Source of the DNA: Streptomyces sp. NRRL F-6676
Lineage (GTDB): Bacteria > Actinomycetota > Actinomycetes > Streptomycetales > Streptomycetaceae
Length of the DNA: 64,000 bases
NCBI RefSeq assembly: GCF_000725625.1
Contig: NZ_JOHS01000023.1
Coordinates: 62,001 to 126,000 of the forward strand
Direction of reading: 5' to 3'
Of the stretch, positions 7,512 through 15,974 are shown in pieces. Numbering within the stretch: the first letter of the stretch is position 1; the number at the start of each line of letters is the position of its first letter. Made by a program: the position numbers and the translations under genes. The notes below the pieces were generated by a model. That model was not told the DNA's origin. It saw nothing but the letters and a program-made list of their open reading frames with translations, and did no database searches.

Positions 7512-9488
7512 ATGCAGGACCAGGACGCGGTGTCTCCGGACCTCGCCCCCGAGCGGGTGGTGGCCGGCCGTTACCGTCTGCTGTCCCCGCTCGGCGAGGG
7601 CGGCATGGGGACCGTGTGGCGCGCCCGCGACGAGATGCTGCGCCGCGAGGTCGCGATCAAGGAGGTGCGCGCGCCCGCCGGGATGCCCGCCGCCAAGGTC
7701 GAGCGCATGTACACGCGGCTGGAGCGGGAGGCGTGGGCCGCCGCCCGCATCGCCGCGCGCAACGTGATCACCGTGCACGACGTGGTCACCGAAGCCGGCC
7801 GTCCATGGGTCGTGATGGAACTGGTCCGCGGCCGGTCGCTCGGCGAACTCATCGCCGCACAGGGTGCGTTGGCGCCTCGGGAGGCCGCCCGTATCGGCGC
7901 GGAGGTGCTCGCCGCGCTGCGCGCCGCGCACGACGCGGGGGTGCTGCACCGCGACGTCAAGCCCGCCAACGTCCTCCTCAGCGACGACGACCGGGTGATC
8001 CTCACCGACTTCGGCATCGCCATGGTCCAGGGCGACACCGCGCTGACGCTCACCGGGGAGGTCGTCGGCTCGCCCGAATACCTCGCACCGGAACAGGCGT
8101 TGGGCCGTACGCCGGGGCCCGCGACCGACCTGTGGTCCCTCGGCGTGCTGCTGCACACCGCCGTACAGGGGCGCTCGCCCTTCCGGCGCGAGAACACGCT
8201 GAGCACGCTGCGGGCCGTCGTCGACGAGGAGCCGCCCGCTCCGCACCGGGCCGGGCCGCTCGGCCCCGTCATCGAGGGCCTGCTGCGCAAGGACCCCGAG
8301 CAGCGCACCTCCGCCGAACGGACCGCCGAGCAACTGCGGCTCGTGGCGGCCGGGGGGACGGCGGACGGGGACCTGGGATCGACGGCGGAGGGGGCGGTCG
8401 GGGGACCGGTCGAGAGGGCGGTGGACACGGCGGCCCCGACCGATGCCGTGACGATGGATGCGGCGACGACGGACGCGGTGACGGCGGATGCGGTGACGGC
8501 GGACGCGGTGACGACGGACGCCGCGACGACGGATGCGGTGACGGCGGACGCGGCGACGGTGGATGCCGAGCCGACCGCCGTCGCGACGGATGCCGGGACG
8601 GCCGCCACGGTGACGGACCCCGAGCCGGCCGTCACCGCGACGCATGCCGGTTCGACCGCCGCCGCCGTCGACCCCCGCACCGCCCTCGCCCGCGTCGTCA
8701 CCACCCACGCCGCCGAAGCGACCCCCGGGCCGCGCCAGACCCCGGCGCCCGCCGTCGAAGCGACCCCCGGGCCGCCCCAGAACCCGTCGCCCGCCACCGG
8801 AGCGACCCCCGCGCCGCCGTCGGACCCGTCACCGTCCGCTGCCGCGACCGTCACCGCCGGCTCGCTGCCCGCGCCCCACCTCGCGCCCCCGCAGGACCCC
8901 CCGACACCCCCCGCCACCGTCATCGGCAACCCCGCGCCGCAGCCCGCCGAGCGGCGGCGCGGGGTGTACGTGTGGGGCGCGGCCGCGGCCGCGTTCGCCG
9001 TGCTCGCGGGCGGGCTCGGGTACGCCCTGGCGAACAGCGGCGGCGACGACGGCGACAAGGGCGGCACGGACGCCAAGTCCGCCACCGCCACCGCCTCCGG
9101 TCAGGCACAGGACGGGGCGACCGTCGAGAACGACGGCGCGGCGGCCGCGGGGCCGCCGGTCACCGTCTCCGTCACCGGCACCCACACCACGTACGCGGGC
9201 ACCTGCCCGCCCCCGCAGGGCGAGGCGCCCACCTTCACGGCCACCTTCGCGGTGAGCGAGCTGCCGACGACGTTCACCTACCGCTGGGTGTCCTCGGGCG
9301 GCTCGGTGGTCGACCGGACCTGGCGGAAGCTGTCCTTCGCCGCGGACGGCCCCCGCACCCACGAGGAGTCGGTGAGCGTGACGACGTGGGCCGAGTCGGG
9401 GTCGCTGTCCAGCGCGATGGGCGTGGAGATCAAGTCGTCGCAGCAGACGGTGTCCGACACGGTGCCGTTCACGCTGACGTGTCAGTAG
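7512..9488 (+). CDS. Transmembrane serine/threonine protein kinase (PknB/PASTA-less type)
   Basis: A 658-residue eukaryotic-type kinase. The cytoplasmic catalytic domain covers about residues 20-285: the Gly loop GEGGMG begins near residue 28, the catalytic Lys is in VAIKEV (K50), the catalytic loop is LHRDVKPANVLL near 146, and the DFG motif is in TDFGIA near 167. A low-complexity linker follows with about ten pentapeptide repeats of the form T-A/T-D-A-V/A (residues 310-355), then Pro/Thr/Ala-rich sequence. One membrane helix lies near 485-505 and a small extracellular domain with two Cys ends the protein. PASTA repeats are absent. An FHA/FAD-monooxygenase gene begins 91 bases downstream and is a likely substrate or partner. 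Confidence 0.92.
   Translation: MQDQDAVSPDLAPERVVAGRYRLLSPLGEGGMGTVWRARDEMLRREVAIKEVRAPAGMPAAKVERMYTRLEREAWAAARIAARNVITVHDVVTEAGRPWVVMELVRGRSLGELIAAQGALAPREAARIGAEVLAALRAAHDAGVLHRDVKPANVLLSDDDRVILTDFGIAMVQGDTALTLTGEVVGSPEYLAPEQALGRTPGPATDLWSLGVLLHTAVQGRSPFRRENTLSTLRAVVDEEPPAPHRAGPLGPVIEGLLRKDPEQRTSAERTAEQLRLVAAGGTADGDLGSTAEGAVGGPVERAVDTAAPTDAVTMDAATTDAVTADAVTADAVTTDAATTDAVTADAATVDAEPTAVATDAGTAATVTDPEPAVTATHAGSTAAAVDPRTALARVVTTHAAEATPGPRQTPAPAVEATPGPPQNPSPATGATPAPPSDPSPSAAATVTAGSLPAPHLAPPQDPPTPPATVIGNPAPQPAERRRGVYVWGAAAAAFAVLAGGLGYALANSGGDDGDKGGTDAKSATATASGQAQDGATVENDGAAAAGPPVTVSVTGTHTTYAGTCPPPQGEAPTFTATFAVSELPTTFTYRWVSSGGSVVDRTWRKLSFAADGPRTHEESVSVTTWAESGSLSSAMGVEIKSSQQTVSDTVPFTLTCQ
8440..8575 (+). 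repeat. 15-bp tandem repeats inside the kinase linker
   Basis: In-frame 15-base repeats of the pattern GCGGTGACG(A/G)CGGA(C/T), about nine or ten copies with point differences. They encode a Thr/Asp/Ala/Val pentapeptide array in the cytoplasmic juxtamembrane linker of the Ser/Thr kinase. Because the unit is a multiple of three, copy-number changes would alter linker length without a frameshift. The Thr residues could be autophosphorylation sites; that is inference. Confidence 0.75.
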
Positions 9489-9579
9489 GCACCCCCAGCG
9501 CCCTCACGCTTGCCCCCACGCCCCACGCCCCCCAAGCCCCCACGTTCCCCACAACCCCCTGCCTTCATAGGAGAATCGC

Positions 9580-11523
9580 GTGTCGTCGGTCATCGTGGGA
9601 CAGAGCGGTCCCTTCAGTGGTCAGAGTGTGCTGCTCGGCACCGCTCCGCTGCGGTTCGGGCGCAAGAGCGACAACGACGTGATCATCGTCAGCACCAGCG
9701 CCTCCCGGCTGCACGCCGAGATCGTCGAGGAGAACGGCGCGTACGTCCTGCACGACCGGGACAGCAGGAACGGCACCCACGTCAACGGCCGGCGCGTCAC
9801 CCGGCACGTACTGGAGTCCGGCGACGTCATCCGGATCGGCGACGAGACCTTCCTGTACGAGACGCAGGAGGCGATGGAGACGGTCATGGACCTCTCCCAG
9901 GCCGACCTCCCGCCCGCCGTCGCCCACCCCGGTGAGCTGCGGGTCACGGTCGTCGGCGGCGGCCCGGTCGGGCTCGCCTTCGCGCTGCTGCTGGAGGACG
10001 CGCTGCCGGGGAACGTCGCCGTCACCGTCTACGACGGGCGGTGGACGCGCGCCGGGTCCGACGTGGTGTGGAAGGACGAGACGCAGGGCAACGTCCGCCG
10101 CCAGCAGGTGGTGACGGTCCAGAGCCGGCAGTACCTCGCGCTGACCGAGGAGATGCGCCAGGCGCTGTTCGGCGCGGGCGAGTTCTCCGAGATGTGGCCC
10201 GTCGGACCGGACTCCGTGGCAGGCCGGCCGCCCCGCAACATCCGTATCGCCTACATCGAGGACCGGCTCCTCGAACTGGCCGCGCGCAAACCGGCGATCC
10301 GGCTCGTGCCCCGGCGGTTCGACGTGGCCGAGCACGAGCACCGGCTCGCCCAGGAGCACGTCCTGGTGATCAGCGACGGCGGCCGCTCCCGCACCCGCGA
10401 GCACTACGCCGACCGCTTCGGCCGGGCCGACGCCTCCGTCTACTCGCTCGACGGCGAACACCTGCACGACCTGGTGCTCGGGCTGCGGGTCAAGTCGCCG
10501 CTGCCGGACCCGATGAGCGTCCTGCTGACCGTGTCGCAGAACAGGTTCCTGCTCAACTCGCTGCGCGGCGAGGGCTTCCTGAACATGCGGCTCACCCGCG
10601 AGGAGGCCAAGGCGGTCGTCGGCATCGACCCCGTCCGTCAGGTCTTCGAGGACTGCGTCGCCGCCCGCCCCTGCGTGATGAGCCGCCAGGACGGCAACGA
10701 GTTCGTCTGCCCCACGCACGGCACCCTCTTCCTGCCCGCCCTGCTGCGCGGCTCCGCCCTGTGGAAGCGGATCCTGGAGGGGCTGAAGCTGTTCGGGGTG
10801 CCGGAGGAGGACCTGAGCGCCGTCACCTCGTTCCGCCTCGACATGGTGCAGCGTCCCCGGTTCACCGCGCAGCTCAGCCGCGCCACCGCGAACGGCCCGG
10901 GGACGTACGGCTTCCTGCTGGGCGACGCGGCCAACGCGATCCACTTCTGGCCGGGGCGGGGCCTCAACAGCGGGCTGGCCTCCGCCACTTCGCTGGCCCG
11001 TTCGCTCGGCCGGGTCTGGCGGGGCCGGCCGCTGCGGGACGCCGACTTCATCCGGCACGAGGCGGCGATGTCGATGCTGCAATACCGGCACAAGAGCCGG
11101 GCGTGGAACGCGATGGTCGCCACCGACGACAGGGGGGTCACCCGCGCCATCAAGGACATCATCGCCCGCAGCACCGAGCCGCTCCCGGACACCGGCGCGT
11201 CCGCCGGGGACGCGGACCTGGACGCGCTCCTGGAACGCGTCCGCGCCATCCGCGAACGCCTCGCCCCCCGGCTGCCCGGCATGCCCGGCGACGAGGAACT
11301 GCGCGCCCACCTCGCCGCGCTCACCCCCGGGACACTGCGCACGCTGCGGGAGAGCGGCGCGTGGGACACGCTGATCGTCGGCGGCGAGGAGGTCGACATC
11401 GACCTCTTCTACCAGTCCGACGCCCCCGTCTACGTCGCCCGCCCCACACCCCCGCGGGACCCCCGCACCCCCCTCGACCCCGACCCCGGCCCCCCGGAAC
11501 CGGTCGCGGGCCCCCACGCCTGA
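9580..11523 (+). CDS. FHA domain fused to an FAD-dependent monooxygenase-like domain
   Basis: A 647-residue cytoplasmic protein with an unusual domain order. Residues about 10-95 form a forkhead-associated domain, a phospho-threonine reader, with the signatures LRFGRKSDND, SRLHAEI and DRDSRNGTHVNG. An FAD-binding monooxygenase-like domain follows: the dinucleotide motif RVTVVGGGPVGLAF is near 122-136, and the GD motif (LLGDAANAIHFWPGRGLNSG) is near 447. The C-terminal 130 residues are less recognisable and end Pro-rich. The GTG start follows AGGAGA. The kinase gene just upstream suggests that kinase-dependent phosphorylation recruits or regulates this enzyme. The oxidised substrate is unknown. 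Confidence 0.85.
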   Translation: MSSVIVGQSGPFSGQSVLLGTAPLRFGRKSDNDVIIVSTSASRLHAEIVEENGAYVLHDRDSRNGTHVNGRRVTRHVLESGDVIRIGDETFLYETQEAMETVMDLSQADLPPAVAHPGELRVTVVGGGPVGLAFALLLEDALPGNVAVTVYDGRWTRAGSDVVWKDETQGNVRRQQVVTVQSRQYLALTEEMRQALFGAGEFSEMWPVGPDSVAGRPPRNIRIAYIEDRLLELAARKPAIRLVPRRFDVAEHEHRLAQEHVLVISDGGRSRTREHYADRFGRADASVYSLDGEHLHDLVLGLRVKSPLPDPMSVLLTVSQNRFLLNSLRGEGFLNMRLTREEAKAVVGIDPVRQVFEDCVAARPCVMSRQDGNEFVCPTHGTLFLPALLRGSALWKRILEGLKLFGVPEEDLSAVTSFRLDMVQRPRFTAQLSRATANGPGTYGFLLGDAANAIHFWPGRGLNSGLASATSLARSLGRVWRGRPLRDADFIRHEAAMSMLQYRHKSRAWNAMVATDDRGVTRAIKDIIARSTEPLPDTGASAGDADLDALLERVRAIRERLAPRLPGMPGDEELRAHLAALTPGTLRTLRESGAWDTLIVGGEEVDIDLFYQSDAPVYVARPTPPRDPRTPLDPDPGPPEPVAGPHA

Positions 11524-11909
11524 CGGCCTGTGGAGGGGGCGCGCGGTCGGTGCGGCACCCGTCCGCACGCGGTATCGGCGTGCGCGACGGGGGGACCGTT
11601 CGCTCCCCTCTCCGCGCGCCGACCTTCCTCGGCCACCAGCGTTCGGCAACGCGCACCGCGGCGGGCGCCCGCGGCGCGGTACTGCGGGAACACCGCGAAG
11701 AAGGGCCCGAGTTCGGCCAGCAACGTCTCGGGCGGTGGGGTGGGTGACTCCCGCATACGGGCTCTCCCCAGGCCGCTTCCGCGATAACACACAAGCCTCC
11801 GGACATCCACAAGACGACGCCCCTTCCACACGCGTGTTGCGATTCGTCTATACCGTTCTGCTGGGACGTCGGCCGTGGGCTGATGCTGGGTGACGATTCA
11901 GGGGGAATG
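11524..11909. other. Intergenic region with a possible gene remnant
   Basis: About 385 bases between two rightward genes. The minus strand at 11680-11756 encodes a protein-like stretch (MRESPTPPPETLLAELGPFF and a few residues more) that then loses similarity to any fold I recognise, so it may be a decayed gene. The remainder holds the promoter of the next gene; a TATACC -10-like hexamer is near 11850. Confidence 0.3.
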
Positions 11910-13229
11910 ATGATCGACTACCGCAAGGCAACTGTTCCGGTTTGGACGCTGGCGACCGGCGACGTCCAGGTACCGGCGGGGATCGGGGACGGGCCGATGA
12001 CGGCCGAGCGCCTGGCCGAACTGCGCGGTGTGCTGGCCGCGTTGGCCGACCGGCCGATTGCCACGCTCGAGAGGTATCCGCTGCCGGACAAGTCCGACCG
12101 CAGCCGGGGCATTCCGCTCGATGCAGCCAGCCCGTTGGCGCAGCACCTCTCACAGCTGATTACGCAGTCGGCGCGCGGCTCCGCGGCGGCGGCCCAGACG
12201 ACGGCCGCCGGAGAGGGCCTGTACCGCATGGTGATCCCGGCGAAGGTCGCTGCCGAGTTCGGGAAGGGCCTGGTTCGCCCGATGGTGCCGAAGGGCGCGA
12301 CCGGCGAGATCTTCGGTGATCTCGTGCGGTCGAGTGGCCAGATCGCTGCCAAGGCGAAGTTTGTGCCGGTCGGAGGAGCCGCAGCGGCGGGCACCGTAGG
12401 TGGAGCCGGTGCGACCGCCGGCGCTGCGGCTGCCGGAGGGACGCTGCTCACCGTGGCCGCGCCGCTCGTGCTCATGGCGGTGGCGGTGGGCGTGAGCGCG
12501 CACGCCGACCGCAAGCGGCAGCAGGCCATCGCCCACATCACGGAACTGCTGGAGCAGCTTCAGGCGGACAAGCTCGACGACGAGCAGAGCGCGCTCAACG
12601 GCTGCCGTCCCGCCATCGACAAGGCTACGGCCGTCCTGCTCGACCAGGGCAAGCTCGGTGTTTCGCTGGGACTCGACTCGGCGGTGCACGCCATCGACAC
12701 GGCGCTGAGCAAGGCCGACATCCGGTTGGCCCGGTGGCAGAGCGCGCTCGACAAGCTTCCGGGCGACGAGCCCGTCGAGATCGCCACACTGAACGAGTCG
12801 TTTCCCGGTGTGGACGACGAGGGCGGCGGCACTTTCCGTACCCATCTGGAACTGGCCTCCCTCGCCCTCGCGTTGAAGCGGCGGGTCAACGTCCTCCAGG
12901 CGGTCGAGGCGGCCCAGAGCGACCCCGGCAACCTCTTCGAGAACTTCACCCGTACGCTCCGGGACGACGAGCAGCGCCTCGACGAGCTGGAGTCGGGCCT
13001 CGCCAGTGTCCTGGTGCGCCTGTCGACGCTGGAGCTGGCACGTCCGAACGGCAAGCGCCCCGTTTTCACGGCCGGTGAGGTCGACCGGCTGATGCGCGCG
13101 GCCCACCGCATCCGCCACCTCGGCGACGGCATCGCGGCCGACGGCCGCCCGGCGGACGTGGCGATCGATATCGCCCGCGACACGGACGGCTCGGTGGTGG
13201 TGTACCCCGCGCTGTCCGTGGTGGCGTAG
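11910..13229 (+). CDS. Hypothetical protein with a central membrane segment and helical C-terminal half
   Basis: I do not recognise this 439-residue protein. Residues about 150-195 are a long Gly/Ala-rich hydrophobic stretch ending TLLTVAAPLVLMAVAVGV, which could be one or two membrane helices or a membrane-disturbing segment. The charged segment ADRKRQQAIAHITELLEQLQ follows, and most of the C-terminal half looks helical and may form coiled coils. The segment resembles the layout of actinobacterial stress or toxin-like membrane proteins, but I claim no function. Two adjacent ATGs (11907, 11910) follow AGGGGGA; the second has the more usable spacing. Codon use is less extreme than in the neighbours. 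It converges with an Rpn-like nuclease gene. Confidence 0.75.
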   Translation: MIDYRKATVPVWTLATGDVQVPAGIGDGPMTAERLAELRGVLAALADRPIATLERYPLPDKSDRSRGIPLDAASPLAQHLSQLITQSARGSAAAAQTTAAGEGLYRMVIPAKVAAEFGKGLVRPMVPKGATGEIFGDLVRSSGQIAAKAKFVPVGGAAAAGTVGGAGATAGAAAAGGTLLTVAAPLVLMAVAVGVSAHADRKRQQAIAHITELLEQLQADKLDDEQSALNGCRPAIDKATAVLLDQGKLGVSLGLDSAVHAIDTALSKADIRLARWQSALDKLPGDEPVEIATLNESFPGVDDEGGGTFRTHLELASLALALKRRVNVLQAVEAAQSDPGNLFENFTRTLRDDEQRLDELESGLASVLVRLSTLELARPNGKRPVFTAGEVDRLMRAAHRIRHLGDGIAADGRPADVAIDIARDTDGSVVVYPALSVVA

Positions 13230-13288
13230 GCGCCCGCCTCTGCCCTGCCCGGCCGACGCCCTCATATGAGGAGGGGGTGCCCTCGGTG

Positions 13289-14284
13289 TCAGCGGGCCGA
13301 GGCTTCGGGGTCCCTCGGTCCTTGGCCGGGGGCTGCGGTGTGCTCTGGGCTCCGGGCGGGGGTGGGGACGCGGTCCGCGGTGGTGGGGTCGACGAAGATC
13401 TCGTCCAGTGCGGTGGCGTCGATGGCGCGGTCGAACCAGAGGTCCAGTAGCGGCATGTCCGCGCAGGTGGTGACGCGCTGCCGGATCTCGTCCGTCACCG
13501 AGAAGCCGCGACGCTCCATCAGGCGCAGCAGTTGCTCGGTCTTCGCGGCTACGCGCCCTTCCTTGAGTCCTTCTTGCTGTCCTGCGAGGCGGGCGTCGCC
13601 CACGATGGTGCCTCGCCTGGGGGTGAAGAGGGTTTCCATCAGGTTTCTCCAGATCTTCCGGGCGTGCTCGCTGCTCAAGCCGTCCTCGATCAGTCCCGCC
13701 AGATCGTCCCGGGCTTCGCGGTCAGTGTCTTGGGCCAGTGCCTCGCCCACCACCGTCAGTATGCCCTCGATGTCCGGGTCATTGCTGTGGATCCACAGGC
13801 AGAACGCGGCGAAGTCCAGGTCGGCCGAGGCGTCCTGGACGCGGCTCATACGGGGCACGTTGGACGGGCCCAGCACGTGCGGAACCGTCACCTGGGTGGG
13901 GCGTCCCAGACCGGTACGCAGAGGTCTGGCCGCCCATGCCGCCGTCGCCGTGTCCACGCACAGGACAAGCAGGACGACCTCGAGTTTGTACCGGTCACGC
14001 AAGTAGGCGATGTAGTACGGCCACGAGGTCTCCTTCTTCGTCTCGATGCCGGTCTGCGCCTCGACCAACAGGATGAACGGGTCATGCCCGTCGGGGCGAG
14101 CCACCCGCAGCACGGAGTCCATCTGCCGGGTGAACATCTTCGGGGCGCTGGACGCGTCCGTCGGGAGTGTCTCGGTGGTGACACCGGGCGGGATCCCGAG
14201 ATCCAGGAGTTCCAGCGCACGGTTCAGCGCCTTCGGACGCCCCGGCAGGAAGCCGTGCAAGGTGTCGTGACTGACGTTGGGCAT
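13289..14284 (-). CDS. Rpn-like PD-(D/E)XK nuclease family protein
   Basis: A 331-residue protein of the group that in Streptomyces genomes is often named putative transposase/Rpn family or DUF4351-like. The N-terminal 110 residues resemble a PD-(D/E)XK nuclease core: MDSVLRVARPDGHDPFILLV followed by EAQTGIETKK (an E-x-Q type active-site block) and the hydrophobic strand LEVVLLVLCVDT. The C-terminal part is helical: GQQEGLKEGRVAAKTEQLLRL, then a Cys-containing end. E. coli Rpn proteins promote RecA-independent recombination by DNA cleavage; whether this relative does is not known. The gene stands alone and converges with the hypothetical gene to its left. Confidence 0.7.
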   Translation of the reverse strand: MPNVSHDTLHGFLPGRPKALNRALELLDLGIPPGVTTETLPTDASSAPKMFTRQMDSVLRVARPDGHDPFILLVEAQTGIETKKETSWPYYIAYLRDRYKLEVVLLVLCVDTATAAWAARPLRTGLGRPTQVTVPHVLGPSNVPRMSRVQDASADLDFAAFCLWIHSNDPDIEGILTVVGEALAQDTDREARDDLAGLIEDGLSSEHARKIWRNLMETLFTPRRGTIVGDARLAGQQEGLKEGRVAAKTEQLLRLMERRGFSVTDEIRQRVTTCADMPLLDLWFDRAIDATALDEIFVDPTTADRVPTPARSPEHTAAPGQGPRDPEASAR

Positions 14285-14433
14285 GACGTGAAACTACGAG
14301 CGACGCAAGAACTTTCGTGGGTTTATGGGGCGTGATCACCCGTTCGAAGGGGCTCCCTGAACTGGCTGACGCCGGAGCAGGCAGTGCCGCCGGCAGTACA
14401 AAGCGCGCTGCGCGCCGTCCGGCGTTGCCATGG

Positions 14434-14778
14434 TCACGATGGAGGCGGTGGGCCCAGGGAGCGTCGGGTCACCTTTGTCACATGGGACTCGAACGTTTCG
14501 CGGGCGTCCGGGGTCAGGGTGCGCAGGGCGATCAGGGCCGTGAGGGCGACGTCGCAGAGTTCCGCGTGGACGTCCTCCCAGGTGTGGGTGGTGCCCTTGC
14601 GGGGGTTCTGGCCGAGGGCGCCGATCACTGCCTCGGCGACCTCGCCGACCTCCTCCGAGAGTTTCAGCATCCGCAGCAGCAGGCCCTCGCGGCCGCCGAC
14701 CGGGCTCTCGGCCTCCAGCCACGTCCACAGGTCGTCGACGGACCGCCACAGGCGGTCCGCCGCGGCCTCGTCGCTCAC
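14434..14778 (-). CDS. MazG-like NTP pyrophosphohydrolase family protein
   Basis: A 114-residue all-helical protein of the MazG/dUTPase-like superfamily. The characteristic metal-binding pattern is visible: LKLSEEVGEVAEAVIGALG (ExxE) in one helix and HAELCDVALTALIAL (ExxxD-type) in the next. Members hydrolyse nucleoside triphosphates to monophosphates for pool cleaning. The GTG start at 14778 overlaps the stop of the upstream methyltransferase gene (GTGA), so the two are translationally coupled. The frame remains open upstream inside the methyltransferase gene; that part is a shadow. Substrate unknown. Confidence 0.8.
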   Translation of the reverse strand: MSDEAAADRLWRSVDDLWTWLEAESPVGGREGLLLRMLKLSEEVGEVAEAVIGALGQNPRKGTTHTWEDVHAELCDVALTALIALRTLTPDARETFESHVTKVTRRSLGPPPPS

Positions 14779-15614
14779 CGCTTGATGCCGACCCCGGTCC
14801 ACAGGCTGACCTGGGCGTCCGTGGGGGGCTCGGAGTCCGGTTCGGTGTCCGCGCCGGTGTCGGGGCCGGCGTCGGGGCGCCAGTGGTGGCCGACGGTGAT
14901 GCCCGGGTCGAGCAGGTCGAGCCCGTCGAAGAAGCGGGCGACGTCCTTCTGCGCCCGGAACTGCACCGGCGTCCCGGCGTTGGTGTAGATCGCGGTGACC
15001 TTCTCCCACGTCTCCGGGTCGAAGTCGGGCGTGCAGTGGCTCAGGGCCAGTGCGCTGCCCGCCGGCAGTATCGCGAGCAGTCCCTCCACGATGCCGTACG
15101 GGTCCTGCGCGTCGGTGACGAAGTGCATCAGCGCGTTGAGGGAGAGCGCCACCGGCTGGTTCAGGTCGAGGACCGCGGCCAGCTCGGGGGAGTTGATCAG
15201 CGTCTCGGGGCTGTTGACGTCCGCCTCGATGTACGTCGTGCGGCCCTGCGGGCTGCTGCGCATCAACCGCTCGGCGTACTTCAGCACCAGGGGGTCGTTG
15301 TCGGCGTAGACGACCCGGGCCTCCGGCACCACCGACTGCGCCACCTGGTGCAGGTTCGGCTCGGTGGGGATGCCGGTGCCGATGTCCAGCCACTGGCGGA
15401 TGCCGTGTTCCCGGGCGAGTACGCGGGTCGCGCGGTGCATGAAGGCACGGTTCTCACGGGCGCACACGAAGATGCCGGGGTAGGCCTCCGCGACGGCCTC
15501 GGCGGCCTGCTTGTCGACCTCGAAGTGGTCCTTGCCGCCGAGGTAGTAGTCGTACATCCGGGCGGAGTGGGGCCGGCTGGTGTCTATCTCCCGGGCCGTG
15601 TGCGAGGTGTTCAT
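14775..15614 (-). CDS. SAM-dependent methyltransferase, DUF574/SCO-type
   Basis: A 279-residue protein of the actinobacterial DUF574 (methyltransferase 19) family. The family start is clear: IDTSRPHSARMYDYYLGGKD, then HFEVDKQAAEAV. The SAM-binding region includes IRQWLDIGTGIPTEPNLHQV and the acidic end of strand 2 in VVYADNDPLVL. An acidic Asp/Thr/Pro-rich stretch near the C-terminus resembles the repeat seen in EfeO at 5141. ATG 15614 follows GGAAGGGACAGG. Such proteins accompany XRE/DUF397 regulators in Streptomyces; their substrates are unknown. It lies 51 bases after the DUF397 gene and overlaps the MazG-like gene. Confidence 0.85.
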   Translation of the reverse strand: MNTSHTAREIDTSRPHSARMYDYYLGGKDHFEVDKQAAEAVAEAYPGIFVCARENRAFMHRATRVLAREHGIRQWLDIGTGIPTEPNLHQVAQSVVPEARVVYADNDPLVLKYAERLMRSSPQGRTTYIEADVNSPETLINSPELAAVLDLNQPVALSLNALMHFVTDAQDPYGIVEGLLAILPAGSALALSHCTPDFDPETWEKVTAIYTNAGTPVQFRAQKDVARFFDGLDLLDPGITVGHHWRPDAGPDTGADTEPDSEPPTDAQVSLWTGVGIKR

Positions 15615-15665
15615 CCTGTCCCTTCCCTCTGTCCCTTTCGGTGTCGGTGGTGGTCGGTCCGGCGG

Positions 15666-15974
15666 TCAGCCGGCCGCCAGATGGTCGGCGAGCCCCCGCT
15701 TGACGCCCGCGACGAACGCGGCCATCTCCTGCGGGGTGTAGATCAGGGCGGGCCCGGCCGGGTCGGTCGACTGCCGCACCGCGACCCTGCCGTCGGAGAG
15801 CTGCTTGGTCTGCACGCACTGACCGCCGTTGGGGCCGCTCCACGGAGACTCCCAGCCCTGCTCGCCGAGGTCGAGGGCGGGCATGCCGTTGTAGACGCGG
15901 CCGTGGGCGCCGGGGGTGCCATGGGTGCCGTGGGTCGTGTGTGTGCTGCGGGCACTGCTCTTGCTGGTGCTCAT
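15666..15974 (-). CDS. DUF397 domain-containing protein
   Basis: A 102-residue protein. After a Ser/Thr/His/Gly-rich leader with TH-G repeats, residues 40-100 form a DUF397 domain: WESPWSGPNGGQCVQTKQ, then RVAVRQSTDPAGPALIYTP and an EMAAFVAGVKRGL end. DUF397 proteins are encoded beside XRE/DUF5753 regulators throughout Streptomyces (the WhiJ and BldB-related families) and are thought to modulate them, in a way that resembles toxin-antitoxin pairs. The start ATG overlaps the stop of the upstream regulator gene (ATGA), supporting coupled synthesis. Confidence 0.88.
   Translation of the reverse strand: MSTSKSSARSTHTTHGTHGTPGAHGRVYNGMPALDLGEQGWESPWSGPNGGQCVQTKQLSDGRVAVRQSTDPAGPALIYTPQEMAAFVAGVKRGLADHLAAG

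Noticed and set aside
11530..11756. Minus-strand fragment beginning MRESPTPPPETLLAELGPFF, which faintly resembles the start of iron-reductase-like proteins.
   Set aside because: The likeness lasts only about 25 residues and then turns into Arg/Gly-rich shadow sequence. It could be a remnant, but evidence is too thin for a pseudogene call.
14330..14365. CCCGTTCGAAGGGGCT resembles a tRNA T-arm.
   Set aside because: No acceptor, D or anticodon arms can be built around it, and there is no plausible 3' end.
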